Positions 34,459 through 46,609 are shown, counted from the stretch's first letter. The stretch: DNA of 64,000 bases from Cladophialophora immunda (GCF_000835495.1 NW_015622542.1:1510485-1574484), one strand, 5' to 3'. The notes: generated from the letters alone by a model not told the origin. Program-made: numbers and translations.

Positions 34459-35721
34459 GGCGTCTTGTTTGGGTTGTAAGGGAATGTGTGAGAGTCACAG
34501 GCCGGAATTTGAAAGTAAGACGAGAAATCAGGTTGCTGGCCCAGTAGAAAGGCCATGATGAGCAGCCTTTATAGGGGTTCAATAACGGGGCTGCTAGCAA
34601 TTCGAATTGACAAACTGTCAGGTTGTTGGCGGTCCAGTGCCTGGTGCCACTCACACCGTCGTATTCCAGGACCATTGAGAAACAGGGTTGCCGCAAGGCC
34701 AAGGAGGGCTGATCCTGATACGAGACGCCAGGTCTTGGATGCCTAGTTTTGGGTTCAGGCAAATCTCATAAGGCTGGGGGGAGGATAGAGACTGCAGAAA
34801 AGTTGGACGCAACCCCTCCTACTCCTTCAGGCTGAAGCATATACTCACGTCGAAGTACACCAATTGGTAGAGACTGTTGTTAATGCCGAATGTCATGGGT
34901 GCTTCTTGTTCAAGGAGTTACATATGAAAGCGTCATCCAGTTGACCACTTACCGAGTTGTACCAGCCTTGGGAGGAGGGTACGTCAAGCAAGGCGTTCTG
35001 TGCCACCCGAGGAAATTAAACACCAAGTCTCCAAGCTTGGAAGAGGTGTGATGGACCCTGTCCAGTCTCTTGGCCGGTGTGAAGTAGCATGTTCGCCAAG
35101 ATGACATCCGAAAACGAGGCTTTCATCCTGAACGGAAACTATCGAAACTCTTCGTGATTCTCACTCTACCGTCCTGGGACACGAGGGGCCTCAGCAGGCT
35201 GTCCCGATTCCGTCAACGTTGGCGAGCATCGAGCAAGAGCAAGAGACTGTGAGGGCGGGCAGGCAAGTATCATTCAACTGAGATTGGCTCTGTTGATGGT
35301 GCGTCGACGAAAAAGCCCAGCTCTTCGTCTGCAACTGTCCGTCCCCTGGAGGGTGGGTGCCTGATTGCCGTTGTTACACAGGCACCTGTAAGCACGTCTC
35401 CTGTCACCTCAGCCGCAGCATGTAGAAGCACGAAGTAAGGGAGAAGAGTTCGCACAGTAGTAACTGCTGGTTTGAGGTCGGAGGTCGTTCACGGTCGAGA
35501 GCCTGCGGAAGGGTCGATCAGTTGACATGTGGAAAGCACAGACAGCAAAGTCTAATGGGAAAGTCAGAAGCGTTGTGACACTCAACCTTGCAATCTTGAC
35601 TGGCCATGCTTCAGTCCAGCACACCGATTTCGCCATATTGGTGAGGCGACAAGAGTTTGTGGAGCTGACACAGGGCGAGAAGTTCGTGTAAAGTTCGTGT
35701 CCAGGCCTGCGCTGAAGCCGC
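34459..35721. other. Intergenic upstream of lipoxygenase
   Basis: The promoters of divergent DUF2278 and lipoxygenase genes plus spacer. The ORFs present overlap each other on both strands and have no recognisable content. Confidence 0.45.
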
Positions 35722-38126
35722 TTGCACATCCCCTGCAGCCAAATGGACCAATCGCAGGTGCAGCCTCAGCTGCGGCTGGACTCGTCCAACACGAACGTTT
35801 CGCCTGCAGAGTCTGTGGCTTCACTCAATTCTCAAGTCGGACTCAGTGCCTCTGCTCCTCCTTCTCGACCCTCACAGTCCTGTCTGTCCATCTCCAGGTC
35901 TAGAACAGAGCGGCACCAACCTTACAGACCTCCGTTCACCTGCACTCGAGATGCATTTAAAGACCTCGTCCACCGAAGCCTACAGAGAATTCAGCATTTC
36001 TTTCAATCTCTATCCTGCATCCCTAAGAAGAAGTCTTTATCAGCATCCACTATGGGGAGCGTTCAACCACCGGTCAAGTCTGTCACTGCCATTCCGCTGA
36101 AGTCTGGCTGGGACGAGGGAGCATTTACCTCAGAGCTGCTGCAACAATCGATTGTACCACGAGATATCTCTGCTGCCGACACAGATAGAAAGATCACCCC
36201 TCCAAAAGATGTCGGGAAGCCTCCTCCGCTCCAGGCTGGTACCTATCGAGGAACCAAGCTGGCCTTGACTCAAATAATGAAGCGCATTGAAACAAGGTAT
36301 CTCGAGAGACCCCCATATCTGCTCAAGTGGCAGGAATGCTGAATGAACACAGATTCGAATCCTTCTTCGACGTAGCTGGATTTGAGACCAGTGTCCCATT
36401 GGGCCTCGCTGTCAAGCCAACGGAGCTCTACACCTTTCAGAAGCCAGGAAGTGACAACTATCCACCGCATCTGGACGTCATTCCAAAAGTGGACCAGGTT
36501 AACTTGCTCAAGATTTTTGACTTCATGAGGCTTCTTGATACCGGAACTCTCGTCGGTACCCTCATTCCGGACACTATCCTTGACTTCATCCACGACCATC
36601 CGGAGGGTGCCACAGTTGATGCTATTGAGGCCCGCAACAACGAGCTCCACAGTAACAAGGAAGATGTTTTTGACGAGGAGAATATTGGCAATCGTTCTGA
36701 CTGGTGGACTGATGCCGTATTTGCTCAACAGCAATTCGTGGGCACCAACCCAACCACCATTCAACAGGCATCGCCCGAATGGCTCAAGGGCTTTACCGAT
36801 GCCGCCCAGTCAAACACCGAAATCTATAGTCTTCTGTCGAGTGGGAACCCCGAATCCTTCTACGTCCAAGATTGTAGTTACTTCCGATCCGCTGTCGGGG
36901 CAGAGCAGCACGCAGACTTGATTTCAAATGACGGAATGAGACGTTTGTGCGCTACTGTGACTCTCTTTCAACTCACAGACGCAGGCGTTTTTCATCCACT
37001 GGCGATAGTCGTTGACTACAAGGGCAGCCTTGCGGACTCTGTGGTCATATTCAACAGGCGATCCACCCCGTCCGCCTCAGAGTCCAAAGACGACTGGCCA
37101 TGGCGGTATGCAAAGACATGCGCCCAGGTCTCTGACTGGCTGAGACACGAAGTCACGGTGCACCTGGTCAATACCCATCTGGTGGAAGAGGTCACCATTG
37201 TTGCAGCTCATCGCGCCTTTTCGACGGATCACCCGGTGTATCGCCTTCTTCAACCTCATTGGTTCAAAACCTTGTCAGTCAATGCGGCAGCTCGGGCTAC
37301 CCTCGTTCCGAACATTATCGTCAAGATAGTGGGTGTCACGGATCCCCAGCTTTATTCTTTCATCAAGGATGCGTACAATCGCTTCGACTGGACCGGAAAA
37401 TACGTGCCAAACGATCTCACGGCGAGAGGCTTCCCCCCTAGTGAACTGGCCAGTAACCCGAAGTTTCACAACTATGCCTATGCCCGGAACATGATTCTCA
37501 TGTGGCAGACGCTCCGCAAGTTCGTCTCGGCGGTTCTTGCTACTGACATCCAATCGGATGAACAGGTGGAGAAAGACGAGCAGATTGATAAATGGACAAA
37601 GGAGATGCAGGGTGACGATGGTGGCCAGTTGAAGTCCTTTCCCGCCATCAAAACTTTTGAAGCCCTCGTCGACGCCGTCACAATGTGCATTCATATCGCT
37701 TCACCTCAACACACCGCCATCAATTATCTTCAGAGTTACTACCAGACATTCGTTATCAGCAAGCCCTCGGCTCTATTCTCAACGTTGCCAAAGAATCTCG
37801 ACGATCTCAAGGCATATGAGGAGAAAGACTTGCTTGCCGCGTATCCGATCGAGCATCCGCGTGAATGGCTTCTGGCCTCCCACGTCCCCTATCTCCTCAG
37901 CTACCGAGTGGCCGAGGAACAGAACATGCTCAATTTTGCCCTCTCTACGGCCAAGCTCGCTACGCTGAACAACCAGACCCAGCTTGCGACTGCAGCTGCA
38001 CAGCTGTATGCGGATCTGATGCAGTTGGCAGATGTATTCAAGAAGAACAGCAGAGACATGGACGATCAGACGAAGCCCTATGATGTGATGGACCCAGAGG
38101 CGACAGCAGTTTCGATCTTGTTGTGA
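35722..38126 (+). CDS. Lipoxygenase
   Basis: Two exons, 35722-36296 and 36353-38126 (intron gtatct...aacacag, 56 nt, phase 2), give 782 aa. The start could be later: Met at 35743, or Met at 36052 (MGSVQPPVKS), since the first 110 residues are low complexity. Metal ligands fit the family: His462 and His467 in HLVNTH, His645 and Asn649 in HTAIN, and the C-terminal carboxylate. Other matches are FFDVAGFETSVPLG, DWPWRYAKTCAQVSDW and NAAARATLVPN, where Ala at the stereocontrol position predicts an S-hydroperoxide. It dioxygenates polyunsaturated fatty acids, the first step of oxylipin formation. The C-terminus reads AVSILL, two residues past the usual ...SI end. Metal (Fe or Mn) cannot be told. 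Confidence 0.9.
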
Positions 38127-38614
38127 TCGAGCGCGTCATACGAAATGTTGAGCAGACTGCCAGGCGGACAAGATGCGGGTGAGCCAAGAGGGCCATGATG
38201 ATAGACGTATCAATAAGACAAGTATGAAATTATTATCCTCTCCAGTCGTAGCCGTACCAGTTCTCCCCGCGCCGGTGACTATCGTCGTTCTCGCCGATGC
38301 CGGACAAGGCTGGGGAAGAGTCAGGGGAAATCAGCCATCTGCCCCTCATGTCGGCAATTGATCTAGCTAGCTTCATTTGCCGATCGACTATGATTCTGAA
38401 AAGCCGGCCGTGTCGCCGTGAATTACTAGTTTTGTCTCAGTGAAGCCCCAGGCGCTGGGAGAGGGAAAGTCGCATCGAGAAGGATTCTGCATCCTTCAAA
38501 AGCGAGGCAGATTCTCTAGATCCGGTTCCTGCTGAGAAAGTCGTGGGAAGAGATCCTGTGGAACAGCAGAACCAGCGCATTTTGATCCTGACTTGCTGTA
38601 AACCCACAAACAAA
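38127..38614. other. Intergenic between lipoxygenase and SDR
   Basis: Spacer of 488 bp on the same strand, likely the SDR promoter. Confidence 0.5.
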
Positions 38615-39504
38615 ATGGAAGCGCTAACGAAGATGTTCTCGCTTGCTGGCAAAACCGCCGTGGTGACAGGCGGCAGTCGAGGCATTGGGGCAGCCATGGC
38701 TATCGCTCTGGCTGAAGCTGGTGCAGATATCATTCTCATCCAGGTGAGGCAGAAACCTGATGGTTGCGGAGTAGACTGCGGCCTTGGTTTCGAAGTCCGC
38801 CTCATCTGTGAATTCATGCTGACTACGACGGGCTGAAATAGCGCGACGAAAAAAACAAGGACACATACAACAAAATCCAACAACTGGGAAGAAAGGCCAC
38901 GATAGTCACAGCTGATCTGTCCGACCAGACGTCCGTCTCCAAGACCATCCCGGACTTGGTGAAGGCCGGCCATGATATGCACATCCTGATCACTTGCGCA
39001 GGGATTCAAAAACGACATCCTGCCCACCAGTTTCCTCTGGATGACTGGAACGTGGTGCTACAAGTCAACCTTACAACGGTATTTACGTTATGCCGCGACT
39101 TCGGCGCCTATCTCTTGTCCAAACCTGCCCCCACCTCACCGTCACAGTCACGGGGAGCAATCATCAATGTAGCCTCTCTCTTGACCTTCCAGGGCGGCAT
39201 CACCGTGCCAGCGTACGCGGCGTCCAAGGGCGGCGTGGCTCAACTCACGAAAGCGCTTAGCAACGAGTGGGCGAAGGAGGGGATCAGCGTCAACGCCATT
39301 GCGCCGGGGTACATCGATACGGACATGAATGAGGCATTGATCGCAAATGAGACTCGAGCGAGGCAGATTCTCGAGAGGATCCCCGCGGGACGATGGGGGA
39401 CGCCGGAGGACTTCAAGGGCGCCGTGGTGTTTTTGGCCAGCGACGCGAGTCGGTACGTGAGTGGTGAAATCTTGACCATCGATGGAGGGTGGATGGGACG
39501 GTGA
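38615..39504 (+). CDS. Short-chain dehydrogenase, KduD-like
   Basis: Two exons, 38615-38743 and 38842-39504 (intron gtgagg...tgaaatag, 98 nt, phase 0), give 263 aa. This is a classical SDR: cofactor loop TGGSRGIG at 18-25, catalytic Ser in [12 protein letters not shown], and YAASK. It ends [18 protein letters not shown] and [14 protein letters not shown]. The segments [21 protein letters not shown] and RIPAGRWG closely follow KduD, 2-deoxy-D-gluconate (keto-deoxyuronate) dehydrogenase, so an NAD(P)-dependent sugar-acid oxidoreductase role in uronate/pectin sugar use is likely. The structural NNAG motif is ITCAG here, which lacks both Asn residues. An oxylipin-related role next to the lipoxygenase is possible but unsupported. 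Confidence 0.85.
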
Positions 39505-40607
39505 CGGAGAAACAACAGAAGAGGTTAGCTGCTCAATTTTATCTTTGTCTAGACCATCCGAGGGGGTTTGATTAGACCGCAAGATGATGTATTCTCGTTC
39601 ACTTCACGTCACGGCGCAAAGAGAGGGCAAAAGCCAGGGCAGAGAGGATGTTGAAATGACACACCAATGGCCAGAATTTTCTCGTCATTAGAAACATTTG
39701 GCAAGTTTGCCGCAGCTCCTTGCACCTTTTCCTCCATCTTGACCACATATACCAACTGCAAACGGCATTGAGCTCATTTGTTTCTGTCTCGGCGGTTCCA
39801 GCCTCTCTGAAGGCTGCTGAGCATCAGTACACAACTTCACGACATGGGTTGTTGTACGGCAGAAGCTATTTGCTCCGCCACAACCTGCTACAGTGACTTT
39901 TCCCAGGCCAGGCGATTCTACCGGTACCTCTGCCATGCTTCTGACTCTGACATGTTCCAGTGATCGCCTCATGAGTTATCAGGCCAGTTGTCTCTGTCAG
40001 CAGGGTGAAAAAATCTCTAGGGATGAACCCACGAATTAATTTGGCAGATTGGGACCACCGCAATTAGCTACCATCATCCTGTCCTTTCGTCGCTCGTCCT
40101 ACGAAACATGCCTCAACACGTTCCCTCCTGACTTAAACGGTGAAAGAGGGTCAGAAGCAGCATGTCTCGGGAGACCTGCCTGGCACGCCTCAATAACGCT
40201 CAATCAGTCTGTGTTATTGAGCGATAGGCCAGACTACTGCAGCCAGTGGCGCCAAAAGTCATGTGAACGTCAGTGTTATTGAGGCAGTTATTCAATCGTC
40301 AACGGGTGTCAGCGATTGAGACATCATGGTCATGAGTATACAAAACCAGGTGATTTCCTTTTGTCCGCTCTTTGTGCCTTTCCCGTGGTGGTTTCATTCT
40401 TCGAGACAACGTAATTGTTGAAGTTCAAAGAACTGCTTTGTTACACCCTCTTTGAAGGAGTTGAGAGACGACTGCTAAGTTCTCTTTCACGGAATTCATT
40501 GACTCGAGACAAAAGTCCCATATCGTCTGCTCACCCCCCAGGCACGATACAAACATCCATCTCGAAACCTGAACCCATCTCTTCGAACCAGATCAGACCG
40601 AAACAAA
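39505..40607. other. Intergenic upstream of ferric reductase
   Basis: No gene recognised. It contains the inverted repeat listed separately and, at about 40.5-40.6 kb, the presumed 5' UTR of the reductase. Confidence 0.5.
40187..40285. repeat. Inverted repeat with internal half-copy
   Basis: GCCTCAATAACGCT at 40187-40200 is the inverse of AGTGTTATTGAGGC at 40272-40285, with one mismatch in 14. A further GTTATTGAGCG lies at 40213-40223. It could be a regulatory operator array or a short MITE-like remnant. Confidence 0.65.
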
Positions 40608-42620
40608 ATGGACAAAATCGGCCGTTCACTTTCCAACGTGCTTGACACTGCCTCGCACCTACTGCGGAACTATGCAAATGACCAAATCAACCCGCATCGG
40701 GGCCATCACTCCAGACGGGATCTAGCGGATGGCAACATGAGTCTCCAAGCTGCCCGAAGCGCTTTCAACAGCACCAAGCCCACTGTCACTTTTTCCAACC
40801 TTGTGGTGACTGGTGGCAATCCCCCCACCGTCTCTCCATTCTACACCGGCTTAAACGGAGTCAACCTGGAAATGGATGCTCAATTGGTCAGAATGCTGTG
40901 GCTTTCTATCATCGCCGCACTCACAATTGTGTTTGCTTTGCGATTATCACAGTTGTTTGTATCCTACATCCGGAACATCTATTGTATGACTACAGAAAAG
41001 CATTGCCAACAAAACTACTATGGTGTGGATCACTTCAGAATCTGGAGCTGGCTGAAGAAGCATATCATCTATGCTCCACTCTGGAAGAAACGACACAATC
41101 GCGAGTTCCAGCTGTCTGGTGCGGTCAACTACGGCACCCTGCCCAGCCGTATCCACTCTCTGCTCCTCATCATTTATGCCATCACCAACTTGATCTACTG
41201 TCTCCTGCTCGATTGGGGCAATCCACAGAAGGGGGCGCTGTACGCGGAGCTACGCGGACGCAGCGGCATCTTGGCCACCGTCAACCTCATCCCTCTTATT
41301 GTGCTCGCGGGCAGAAACAACCTCGCAATCCCGCTCCTGAGGGTCAGCTTCGACACATTCAACCTCTTCCATCGCTGGATCGGCAGGCTTGTGGCCGCTT
41401 TATCAGCCATTCATTTCTTCGCGTGGCTGGCTGCCTACAAGCTGGCTAAGGGGAACCAAGCAACAATCAGAATCTTTCATGGCGCTCCTTTCCTCGATTA
41501 CGGCCTTTTAGGATTGATTGCGATAGTGTTGTTGCCGTTGCATTCGTTGTCACCCATTCGACATGCCTTCTACGAAACATTTCTTCACCTTCACCAAAGC
41601 CTGGCTTTTTTGGCCCTGCTCGGGGTATATGTCCATCTGGACATCATGCATCTGCCCGCCTATCCTTCCATCTTGACGGCTGTATTGCTTTTGTTCATTG
41701 AGAGAATTTGGCGCTTGGGCAGCATTGCATATCTTAACTACTCCCGATCAGGCGGGACCACAACTACTGTCGTGGAGGCGTTACCAGGTGATGCATGCCG
41801 TGTCACCTTTCAACTACCGCGGCGCATCACGATCCGGCCCGGCAGTCACATGTATGCATACCTCCCATCGATCTCGCTTTGGATGTCACATCCATTCTCC
41901 GTTGCATGGACGAATGTCGAGTCTGAGCCTCCCGTCTGTGGCCACAATTTTGAATTGCAAAGACCATCAAGCCCGAACTCTTTGGAGAGGCAATCAGTTT
42001 TCCATTCACCATCAAAGGCACCCACGACTGTCTCGCTGATCATGGTCGCACGAACTGGCATGACGAGACAACTCTACAGGAAGGCTCGCGCTGCTCCCGG
42101 ATGCAAGCTTGAACTACGGGGGTTTCTTGAAGGCCCATATGCCGGACATGACTCGCTTGTCAGTTACGGTACGGTTGTCATGTTTGCTGGAGGCGGTGGC
42201 ATCACCCATCATCTCATTCAGATCCGACACCTCCTAGCAGGGGCACGGTCGCAAACCGTGGCCACCCGAAAGATTGTGCTTGTCTGGTCGATCCGCGACA
42301 CCGAGTCCATGGAGTGGGTGAAGCCGTGGATGAACGAGATTCTACACATGGAAGGCCGGCGAGACGTTCTCATGATCCGAGTGCATGTGAGTAAACCGAC
42401 GAGAGCGATCAACCACAGCAAGAGCAAGCCCACCATGCAGATTGTTCAGGGCAGAGTTGATCCCGGAGCTGTGCTAGATGAGGTGATTCCGGTGAGAGTT
42501 GGTGCTGTAATGGTAAGTGTTTGTGGGCCGGGAGCGCTGGCAGACGAGGTGCGGGCGGCAGTGAGGAGCAGGATACACCAGGGTAATTTGGAGTTGAATG
42601 AGGAGAGCTTTACGTGGTAG
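40608..42620 (+). CDS. Ferric-chelate reductase (FRE family)
   Basis: Intronless ORF of 670 aa. The N-terminal extracellular region is followed by a ferric-reductase transmembrane domain. Heme ligands are spaced 14 apart in two helices: His255 (HRWIGR) and His269, and His329 (FLHLHQ) and His343. The cytosolic FAD module carries HPFSVAW at about 428 preceded by RPGSHMYAYLP. The NAD(P) module has FAGGGGITHH at about 526-535 and ends in SVCGPGALADEV. It moves electrons from NAD(P)H through FAD and two hemes across the plasma membrane to reduce Fe3+ (or Cu2+) for uptake. No ferroxidase, permease or siderophore gene is adjacent, so it is probably a stand-alone member. Confidence 0.93.
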   Translation: MDKIGRSLSNVLDTASHLLRNYANDQINPHRGHHSRRDLADGNMSLQAARSAFNSTKPTVTFSNLVVTGGNPPTVSPFYTGLNGVNLEMDAQLVRMLWLSIIAALTIVFALRLSQLFVSYIRNIYCMTTEKHCQQNYYGVDHFRIWSWLKKHIIYAPLWKKRHNREFQLSGAVNYGTLPSRIHSLLLIIYAITNLIYCLLLDWGNPQKGALYAELRGRSGILATVNLIPLIVLAGRNNLAIPLLRVSFDTFNLFHRWIGRLVAALSAIHFFAWLAAYKLAKGNQATIRIFHGAPFLDYGLLGLIAIVLLPLHSLSPIRHAFYETFLHLHQSLAFLALLGVYVHLDIMHLPAYPSILTAVLLLFIERIWRLGSIAYLNYSRSGGTTTTVVEALPGDACRVTFQLPRRITIRPGSHMYAYLPSISLWMSHPFSVAWTNVESEPPVCGHNFELQRPSSPNSLERQSVFHSPSKAPTTVSLIMVARTGMTRQLYRKARAAPGCKLELRGFLEGPYAGHDSLVSYGTVVMFAGGGGITHHLIQIRHLLAGARSQTVATRKIVLVWSIRDTESMEWVKPWMNEILHMEGRRDVLMIRVHVSKPTRAINHSKSKPTMQIVQGRVDPGAVLDEVIPVRVGAVMVSVCGPGALADEVRAAVRSRIHQGNLELNEESFTW

Positions 42621-43709
42621 CTTGGAGAGGTAGAGAACGAGCAAAGGAAAACATGTGCTTTGCTCAGGCGCCTGGATAGTATTGAATGCTTCGGCCTGGC
42701 GCTGATGGTGGGGAGGGACTGTCGCAAACATAGATGGCTATTACGAGTACAATTCTTGTTGCAAACACCTAGATTCCTTGGTCTCCTCTTAGATCTACAA
42801 GTACTTGTCACCTCGCACTCTATCGGTGGGTCGTTGCGAGTGGCCAACGGGTGGCGAGAATGACGATGTGATGCTTACGTATAGAAGGTAGAGATGGTGG
42901 AGGAGTTCCGGGATACAGACTTTCTAGGCTCTTGGGGGCAACCAGATGATGTGCATTCAGTGACACAGCCTCGTTCCACTTGCACCGTGCCGCGCAAGAT
43001 GTATTGGGTGGTGGGATGGAAGAATGCGGCGTGTAGCTGGGGGAATCCAGGAGCTGCGGGTGACGAGGGATGCATCGCTGCCCAATATCCACGCTGTTCT
43101 GGCAATGGAAATGCCTGTGGTAGATCGCGTCGCTCGGAATCGGAAGACGGTTGCTGACGAAGAGGTTGTGCAAGCCCCAAGCTTCCAAGAAGCCAAAGTG
43201 CGCGGCTGACCGGGCAAAGATTCTCATTCATTCTGCTCGTCTTAAGGCTGAGTCGTGGGTGCGAGAGTGGCAGAGAGACGCGGCCGGCAAAGCTTTCGCC
43301 ATCTTACAAGACCCCAGCAGACGCGAGATGCATCGCAGCCTCAAGTACTAAACCATCTCTCTCATCAGATCTCACATCTTCTCTGTCCCTTGCTTCAACT
43401 TCTCCACACAGCCTCCAGGCTTTCGAGATTTGCTCCCGAGCTGCGGAAGACGAAACCCCGGCGCCGTGCAGTAGTTGCTTCTGCGGGAGATCGGCCATTT
43501 GTCCCTTGCCCGTGCTGCCCCAACCACTTCCTGCATACCCATAATCCAGCCTGCATATTGGGCCACAAAAGCATAATACTTCACGCCGCCTGTTGCCGCA
43601 CGCTGACCTACGAGTCCTCCATCCTGTCGCATCCCATATTCGCACACCGCAGTGCAGACCCGACGAGCGACGAGGATCAAACGGTGGAAGTCAGAGGTCA
43701 ACCGCCGCG
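42621..43709. other. Intergenic, no gene recognised
   Basis: Overlapping ORFs on both strands with no domain. It includes the likely promoter and 5' UTR of the GAT-domain gene. Confidence 0.45.
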
Positions 43710-45580
43710 ATGAAGAAGTTCCTGGGAAACATCAAGAAGAAAAGCTCGAGTATGCGCGATAACCCCCACCATGTCCCGTTCTACTGAGGCTGACGAGATG
43801 GTTGCGCCAGGTCCCGAGCGGAATGGGAGCAGCACCACTTTTGTTCTGCCACAAGGCGACTCGCCCGAGGCTGTCGTGGTGCGCGAAGTCGTGAGTTCTA
43901 CAGCTTCCATCTTGTCGTCTATCGCCAGCTAAAAGCCCGTGTCCAGACAGCGTTCTGCGAATCAGGCGCCCCCAATTCTGATACCGCCGGCGAAGAATAC
44001 CTCCACCTGCCAGCCATTGTCGATGCCGCCGAGTCGAGCCCTACGGCGGCGAAGGAGGCGGCTGCGACCATTCGACGATACCTGAGCAAAGATCACTACC
44101 AAAGAGGATTTGCGCAGTACAACGCCGTCATGCTCACCCGCATCCTGACCGACAATCCCGCCCACGCCTTCACTCAAAACTTCGACCACAAGTTTGTCGC
44201 GACGGTGAAAGAGCTGCTGCGGGAAGGAAAGGACACCAGCGTGCAGCAGATACTCAGGGAGACGTTGGACTACTTTGAATTCGAGAAAGCGCCTGGAAAT
44301 GATAGCCTTGGGCCGCTGATGGAGATGTGGAAGAAGGAGAAGGGAAAGCGAAACGCTCTTCGCCCTCAGGTAAGATACAATGTCTCTATGTCTATTCCGC
44401 GAACGAAAGCTGATCATCGTCCCCACAGCAGCACCAAACCCCTGGCGCCTACGCCGGCCATTACCACCAGCAACAGTCTAGACGCCGGGACATACTTCCA
44501 CCCCCCGAAGAGTTGGCCGGACGGATCGAAGAAGCAAAGACGACGGCTCGACTGCTTGTCCAGACTGTCCAGTCCACCCCTCAGGCGGAGTTGTTGGCGA
44601 ATGACCTGGTCAAAGAGTTTGCGGATCGAGCTAAGACGATGCAGAGGAGCATCCAGTCATACCTGAATGCCCAGAATCCGGCGCCAGACCCTGACACGAC
44701 GCTCACACTGATCGAGACGAATGATCAGCTGAACATCGCCATGTCGAAACATCAGAGAGCGGTCCTGCAAGCTCGGAAAGCCACGGGGTTGGCAACACCT
44801 AGCCCTCAACCGCAACCAGAGCCTCAACAGAATCCTATGTTCGCGCCTCAGCAGCACGTCCCTGGTCAAAATGTCTACGCTCAGACCTCTCAGCCTCAGT
44901 CAGTGCCGCCTGACCACGGACCGTTCTCTTCCTCACCTCCGCGTCGACAAAACACGATCCCTACGCCGGTGAGTCCACTCCGGAGAGAGGAGGAAGAGCT
45001 ATATGCGCCGCCGCCTGGGCCTCCTCCCAGCAAAGTAGGAGCACCGCCAAATCCACCGCCACCAACGAACCAGAACCCCTATGATTTCTCCAATGCCGCC
45101 GCCTTTTCCTCTGCCTACTCCGCGCCTGATCAGCCTCCTCCTGTCCCGACCCGGGTCCGCCCACAATCGCACGCCTATTCATCCAGTGCCGACTACGGGG
45201 TAGCCGAGAACCCATTTGCCGACGACGGGTATGGAGCTCCACCACCACAGCCGAGATCGAATGCGCTGTTTGACAGAGCTCAAAACACCCCCTCGCCCCA
45301 TCCTCCGCAGCAATATTCCGTGCACCAGTATCCACAAGAGTTGCCGAGCGATCGGCCTGGGCCTTACAGTGCAGGGTACCAACCAACGCCGAGCTACATC
45401 CACCGACAAGAGTCATCGGCAGATCATCTCACCATGCATGGAGGTACTCCGCCTTCTTCTGCGACGGCGCTGAATGGGAGGTCATCGTACCCGTCGGGCG
45501 GTGCCTACGGCAGCAACCCCGTGAGCCCCATTGATGAGACCCAGGGCGTGGGCCGAAGAATGAATGATTTACATATATGA
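43710..45580 (+). CDS. GAT-domain endocytic adaptor (Lsb5-like)
   Basis: Four exons, 43710-43749, 43811-43890, 43947-44369 and 44429-45580, give 564 aa; the introns are 61, 56 and 59 nt. The first splice was chosen because only that acceptor keeps the reading SSS-PERNGSSTTFVLPQGD. A VHS-like superhelix covers about 30-180 (TAFCESGAPNSDTAGEEYLH, AAKEAAATIRRYLSKDHYQR, LREGKDTSVQQILRETLDYF). A GAT domain follows at about 205-300 (ELAGRIEEAKTTARLLVQTV, LIETNDQLNIAMSKHQRAVL). The tail is long, Pro/Gln/Ser-rich and disordered, with an NPFADDGYGAPPP element reminiscent of adaptor-binding NPF. Such proteins bind ubiquitin and Arf at endosomes or actin patches. Yeast Lsb5 is the nearest known relative. 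Confidence 0.88.
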
Positions 45581-46609
45581 AAGCGAGCGCCGAGTTGTGA
45601 CGACGTTAATGGGCTTTGGGCTAGAGAATCAGGATACAGATACCCTTGCCTGCTGCTTTCCGAATCTTTTATGTAGAATGACTGACAATTGATGCCGCAT
45701 GCTTTGTTGATTCGAGGTTCGCTCGCGTATCAAACCCCAGGCATGGCACCGCAGCCGAAGCTGCCCCGGAGCTGCATGGAGATGCGCGCCAAGAGGAGCC
45801 TTCTTCCAGACCAAGGTGACGCTGCCCTACCATTCATGCCAGTGCTATTCTGTGTTTGGCTATTGGGTGGTCGTCTGCCTTAGCCCTAGTGCGATCATCC
45901 CGCCTAGGCTGCGGGGCTGGCTGACTGGCCGTATACAACGTCGGTCCGTCACCGTCGCCTTGGCAAGGCTACGTAAAGGTGTAATGACTTGTCACAGACA
46001 GACATGGTCATGTTAGAGACCACTCACACAGCCCCGGGTACATGTTCTTTTGACTTTCTACTTATTCCCATAGCAGGTTCAGGAGCCAGCCTGCGGGTGT
46101 GGAGCAACATACCACCCTCCCCCCATCTATGTCCTAACCGTCATAACCGCCATGACCACTCGTCGTTGATGCGTGGCGCACCTTGGTGCTTTATCCATGA
46201 ACCCGTCCTGATCTATCGTAATATGGTCGACACGTTCCTGAGAGGATTTGCCAAGGGCACGCGGTACGGTCCACAGCTCGAAGAACTAATCACACCTGCA
46301 AGTCGAATGTCGTTGCGCTCTTTCCCGAGGGCGTGTGTATTACCAAGACGATTGACGCTCGGGTTGTCAGAGGGAAGCTTTTACTTCACATTGTTCATAA
46401 GCTATCTGTGTTATTACCATCTATGCCACTGCGGTGAAGACGGGGACAACGTGCGGAAAGGTGTGCAGAGTCACGATGTTGCTCAAGTTATGTACATGTC
46501 TCTTGCTCGTGTTTTCACTAATCAAAAAGCTGATTTCGAAACTGTCCGATCTTGCAGCGTCACCTACGCCTCCTCTTTCAACCCTGGACACATTCAGGTC
46601 TAGCGCCAC
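45581..46609. other. Intergenic, no gene recognised
   Basis: A 204-codon plus-strand ORF (45989-46603) lies here, but its sequence is Cys/His/Ser-patchy with no fold or family resemblance. Confidence 0.4.

Noticed and set aside
26241..42620. A secondary-metabolite cluster built from the regulator, lipoxygenase, SDR and ferric reductase
   Set aside because: No backbone synthase, and wide spacers separate unrelated gene types; adjacency alone is not enough.
42820..43713. Opposing ORFs of 110-150 codons upstream of the GAT-domain gene
   Set aside because: Low complexity, no family resemblance; better explained as promoter and 5' UTR.
45989..46603. 204-codon plus-strand ORF after the GAT-domain gene
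   Set aside because: Irregular composition, no domain, and it runs up to the 3' end of the convergent secreted-protein gene; treated as chance.
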